DNA of 64,000 nt from DASPKT01 sp035626475 (GTDB taxonomy: Bacteria > Pseudomonadota > Alphaproteobacteria > Azospirillales > Azospirillaceae): the NCBI GenBank assembly GCA_035626475.1, contig DASPNP010000010.1, positions 1 through 64,000 of the forward strand, read 5' to 3'. The position numbers were made by a program, and so were the translations under genes. The notes under the pieces were generated by a model. It saw only the letters and a list, made by a program, of their open reading frames with translations, had not been told where the DNA came from and searched no databases. Below are positions 63,002-64,000 of this stretch, in pieces. Position 1 is the first letter of the stretch, and each line of letters opens with the position of its first letter.

Positions 63002-64000
63002 ATGTCGAGAGCGGATGCACACCAGGGTGCCTCCAGGCCCGGCGCATCGGTTCGCCGGCGCCTGCTCTTCCTGGCCCTGGCCTGCGCCCTGCCGTCGCTG
63101 CTGGTGGCGGTCCTGCTGGAGGTGCGGGGCTACCTGCTGGAGGTGGACCGCGTCAAGGCGCAGACCCTCAGCCTTGCCATCGCCGTGTCCGGCGCGGTCG
63201 ACCGCCAGCTGAGCGGCTATGTCGGCGCGCTGATCACCCTGGCCGAGACGCCCACGCTGCAGGAGGGCGATCTCGTCGGCTTCCGCGAGCGGGCGGCCTT
63301 GTTCCTGGAGCGGCAGCCGGCCGGCGCCAACATCGTCGTCTCCGACCGCGACGGGCAGCAGCTCTTCAACTCGCTTCTGCCGGAGGGGGCTCCCCTGCCC
63401 GGGAAGACGGGCATCAACGATCTCGAGCGGGTGATCGCCACCGGGTCGCACGGCATCTCCAACCTGTTCACGGGCCTGGTGACGGGCGCCCCGCGCCTCA
63501 GCATCGACGTGCCGGTCCGGCGGGGCGGGCAGGTGGTCCAAATCCTGTCCCTGGCCTTCGACCCGGCGGCGCTGAAGCCGCTGCTGCTGGAACAGACGCT
63601 GCCGAAGGACGCGGTGATCACCCTGCTCGACCGCAACGGCCTGAACATCGTCCGCCTGCCCGACCGGGGCACGGTCGGCAAGCCGCCCTCGGCGTCGCTG
63701 CAGAAGCTGCTGGCCGAGGGGCACCGGCAGGGCGCCGGCAGCACCGTGACGCTGGAGGGCGTGGCCTCCTATTCAGCCTATACGCGCTCGGGCTCGTCCG
63801 GCTGGACGGTGGCGATCGGCGTGCCCCGCGCCGCGCTGCTGGAGCCGCTGCGCACCAAGGTCGCGCTGACGCTGGCGGCCGGCCTGCTGATCGTGCTGAC
63901 GGGCGCGGCCTACGCCATGCGCGTCGCCGGGTCGCTGGTGGGCGCGGTCCGCGCGCTCGCCGTCAACGCCCGCGCCGCCGCCGAGGGCGAGACGGTCGTT
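63002..64000 (+). CDS. Cache-domain membrane sensor, probable histidine kinase, N-terminal part
   Basis: The frame is open to the right edge of the window, giving 333 residues. The first transmembrane helix is at about 23-43 (LLFLALACALPSLLVAVLLE), followed by an extracytoplasmic dCache-type domain (about 45-285) with AVSGAVDRQLSGYVGALITL, VVSDRDGQQLFNSLLPEG and a second TM (about 290-315, LTLAAGLLIVLTGAAYAMRV), and then the start of a HAMP-like helix (VRALAVNARAAAEGE). The N-terminal organisation closely resembles the HWE kinase at 3469-5562, so an HWE or HisKA_2 kinase core downstream is expected, but the output domain is outside the window. It follows the CRP/FNR gene by 142 bp. Confidence 0.82.
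   Translation, partial: MSRADAHQGASRPGASVRRRLLFLALACALPSLLVAVLLEVRGYLLEVDRVKAQTLSLAIAVSGAVDRQLSGYVGALITLAETPTLQEGDLVGFRERAALFLERQPAGANIVVSDRDGQQLFNSLLPEGAPLPGKTGINDLERVIATGSHGISNLFTGLVTGAPRLSIDVPVRRGGQVVQILSLAFDPAALKPLLLEQTLPKDAVITLLDRNGLNIVRLPDRGTVGKPPSASLQKLLAEGHRQGAGSTVTLEGVASYSAYTRSGSSGWTVAIGVPRAALLEPLRTKVALTLAAGLLIVLTGAAYAMRVAGSLVGAVRALAVNARAAAEGETVV

Overview
This is a very GC-rich (roughly 70%) bacterial chromosome segment. Gene content points to an alphaproteobacterium of the Rhodospirillales/Azospirillum-like type: HWE and hybrid histidine kinases, several chemoreceptors, RTX exoproteins, TonB-dependent receptors of the carbohydrate type, a sigma-EcfG-like promoter and an FNR-type box. 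The exact genus is an inference. I see no rRNA, tRNA, CRISPR array, prophage or complete insertion sequence.

Layout. 0-9 kb: the end of an FG-GAP/VCBS-repeat protein, a soluble hybrid PAS/GAF histidine kinase, a membrane HWE kinase, a chemoreceptor and small helical proteins. 9-13 kb: an orphan GspJ-like pseudopilin, a small lipoprotein, a polyprenyl-phosphate-type GT2 glycosyltransferase and a polytopic membrane protein. 13.3-17.6 kb: an 81-residue protein and a 1318-residue phosphorelay kinase overlapping by one base, preceded by an EcfG-like promoter. 17.8-25 kb: two MDR oxidoreductases, a 55-codon ORF under an FNR-type box, a LysR/tautomerase divergent pair, and a TonB receptor/PepSY iron-uptake pair. 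25-34 kb: an RTX subtilase, a class A PBP with a nuclease-like C-terminal extension, an RTX lipase-like protein and a second chemoreceptor.

34-49 kb is one coherent amino-sugar locus: NagA, a SIS-domain deaminase/isomerase, a BadF-type kinase, a five-gene family-5 ABC transporter, a NagZ-like GH3 enzyme and a carbohydrate-type TonB receptor. It resembles the Vibrio chitobiose-uptake operon and probably takes up and breaks down chitooligosaccharides or peptidoglycan fragments. The cytoplasmic genes are mostly joined by ATGA overlaps.

50-59 kb holds two GT-C-like membrane proteins and a secreted DUF4185 protein. On the other strand is a four-gene overlapping operon: a HAD-UbiA fusion, a YbhN-type flippase, a DprE1-like oxidase and a DprE2-like reductase. 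Together they look like a compact polyprenyl-phosphoryl-arabinose pathway. 59-64 kb holds SelO, two divergent single-domain response regulators, a CRP/FNR-family regulator and the start of a Cache sensor. Three copies of one 20-bp palindrome (TCYGTRCG-N4-CGTACAGA) lie in the intergenic regions of this last block and suggest a small shared regulon.

Direct sequence observations (motifs, overlaps, repeats) are firm. Functions come from family resemblance read by eye, without any database search. Start codons were chosen by Shine-Dalgarno quality, overlap with neighbours and domain boundaries.
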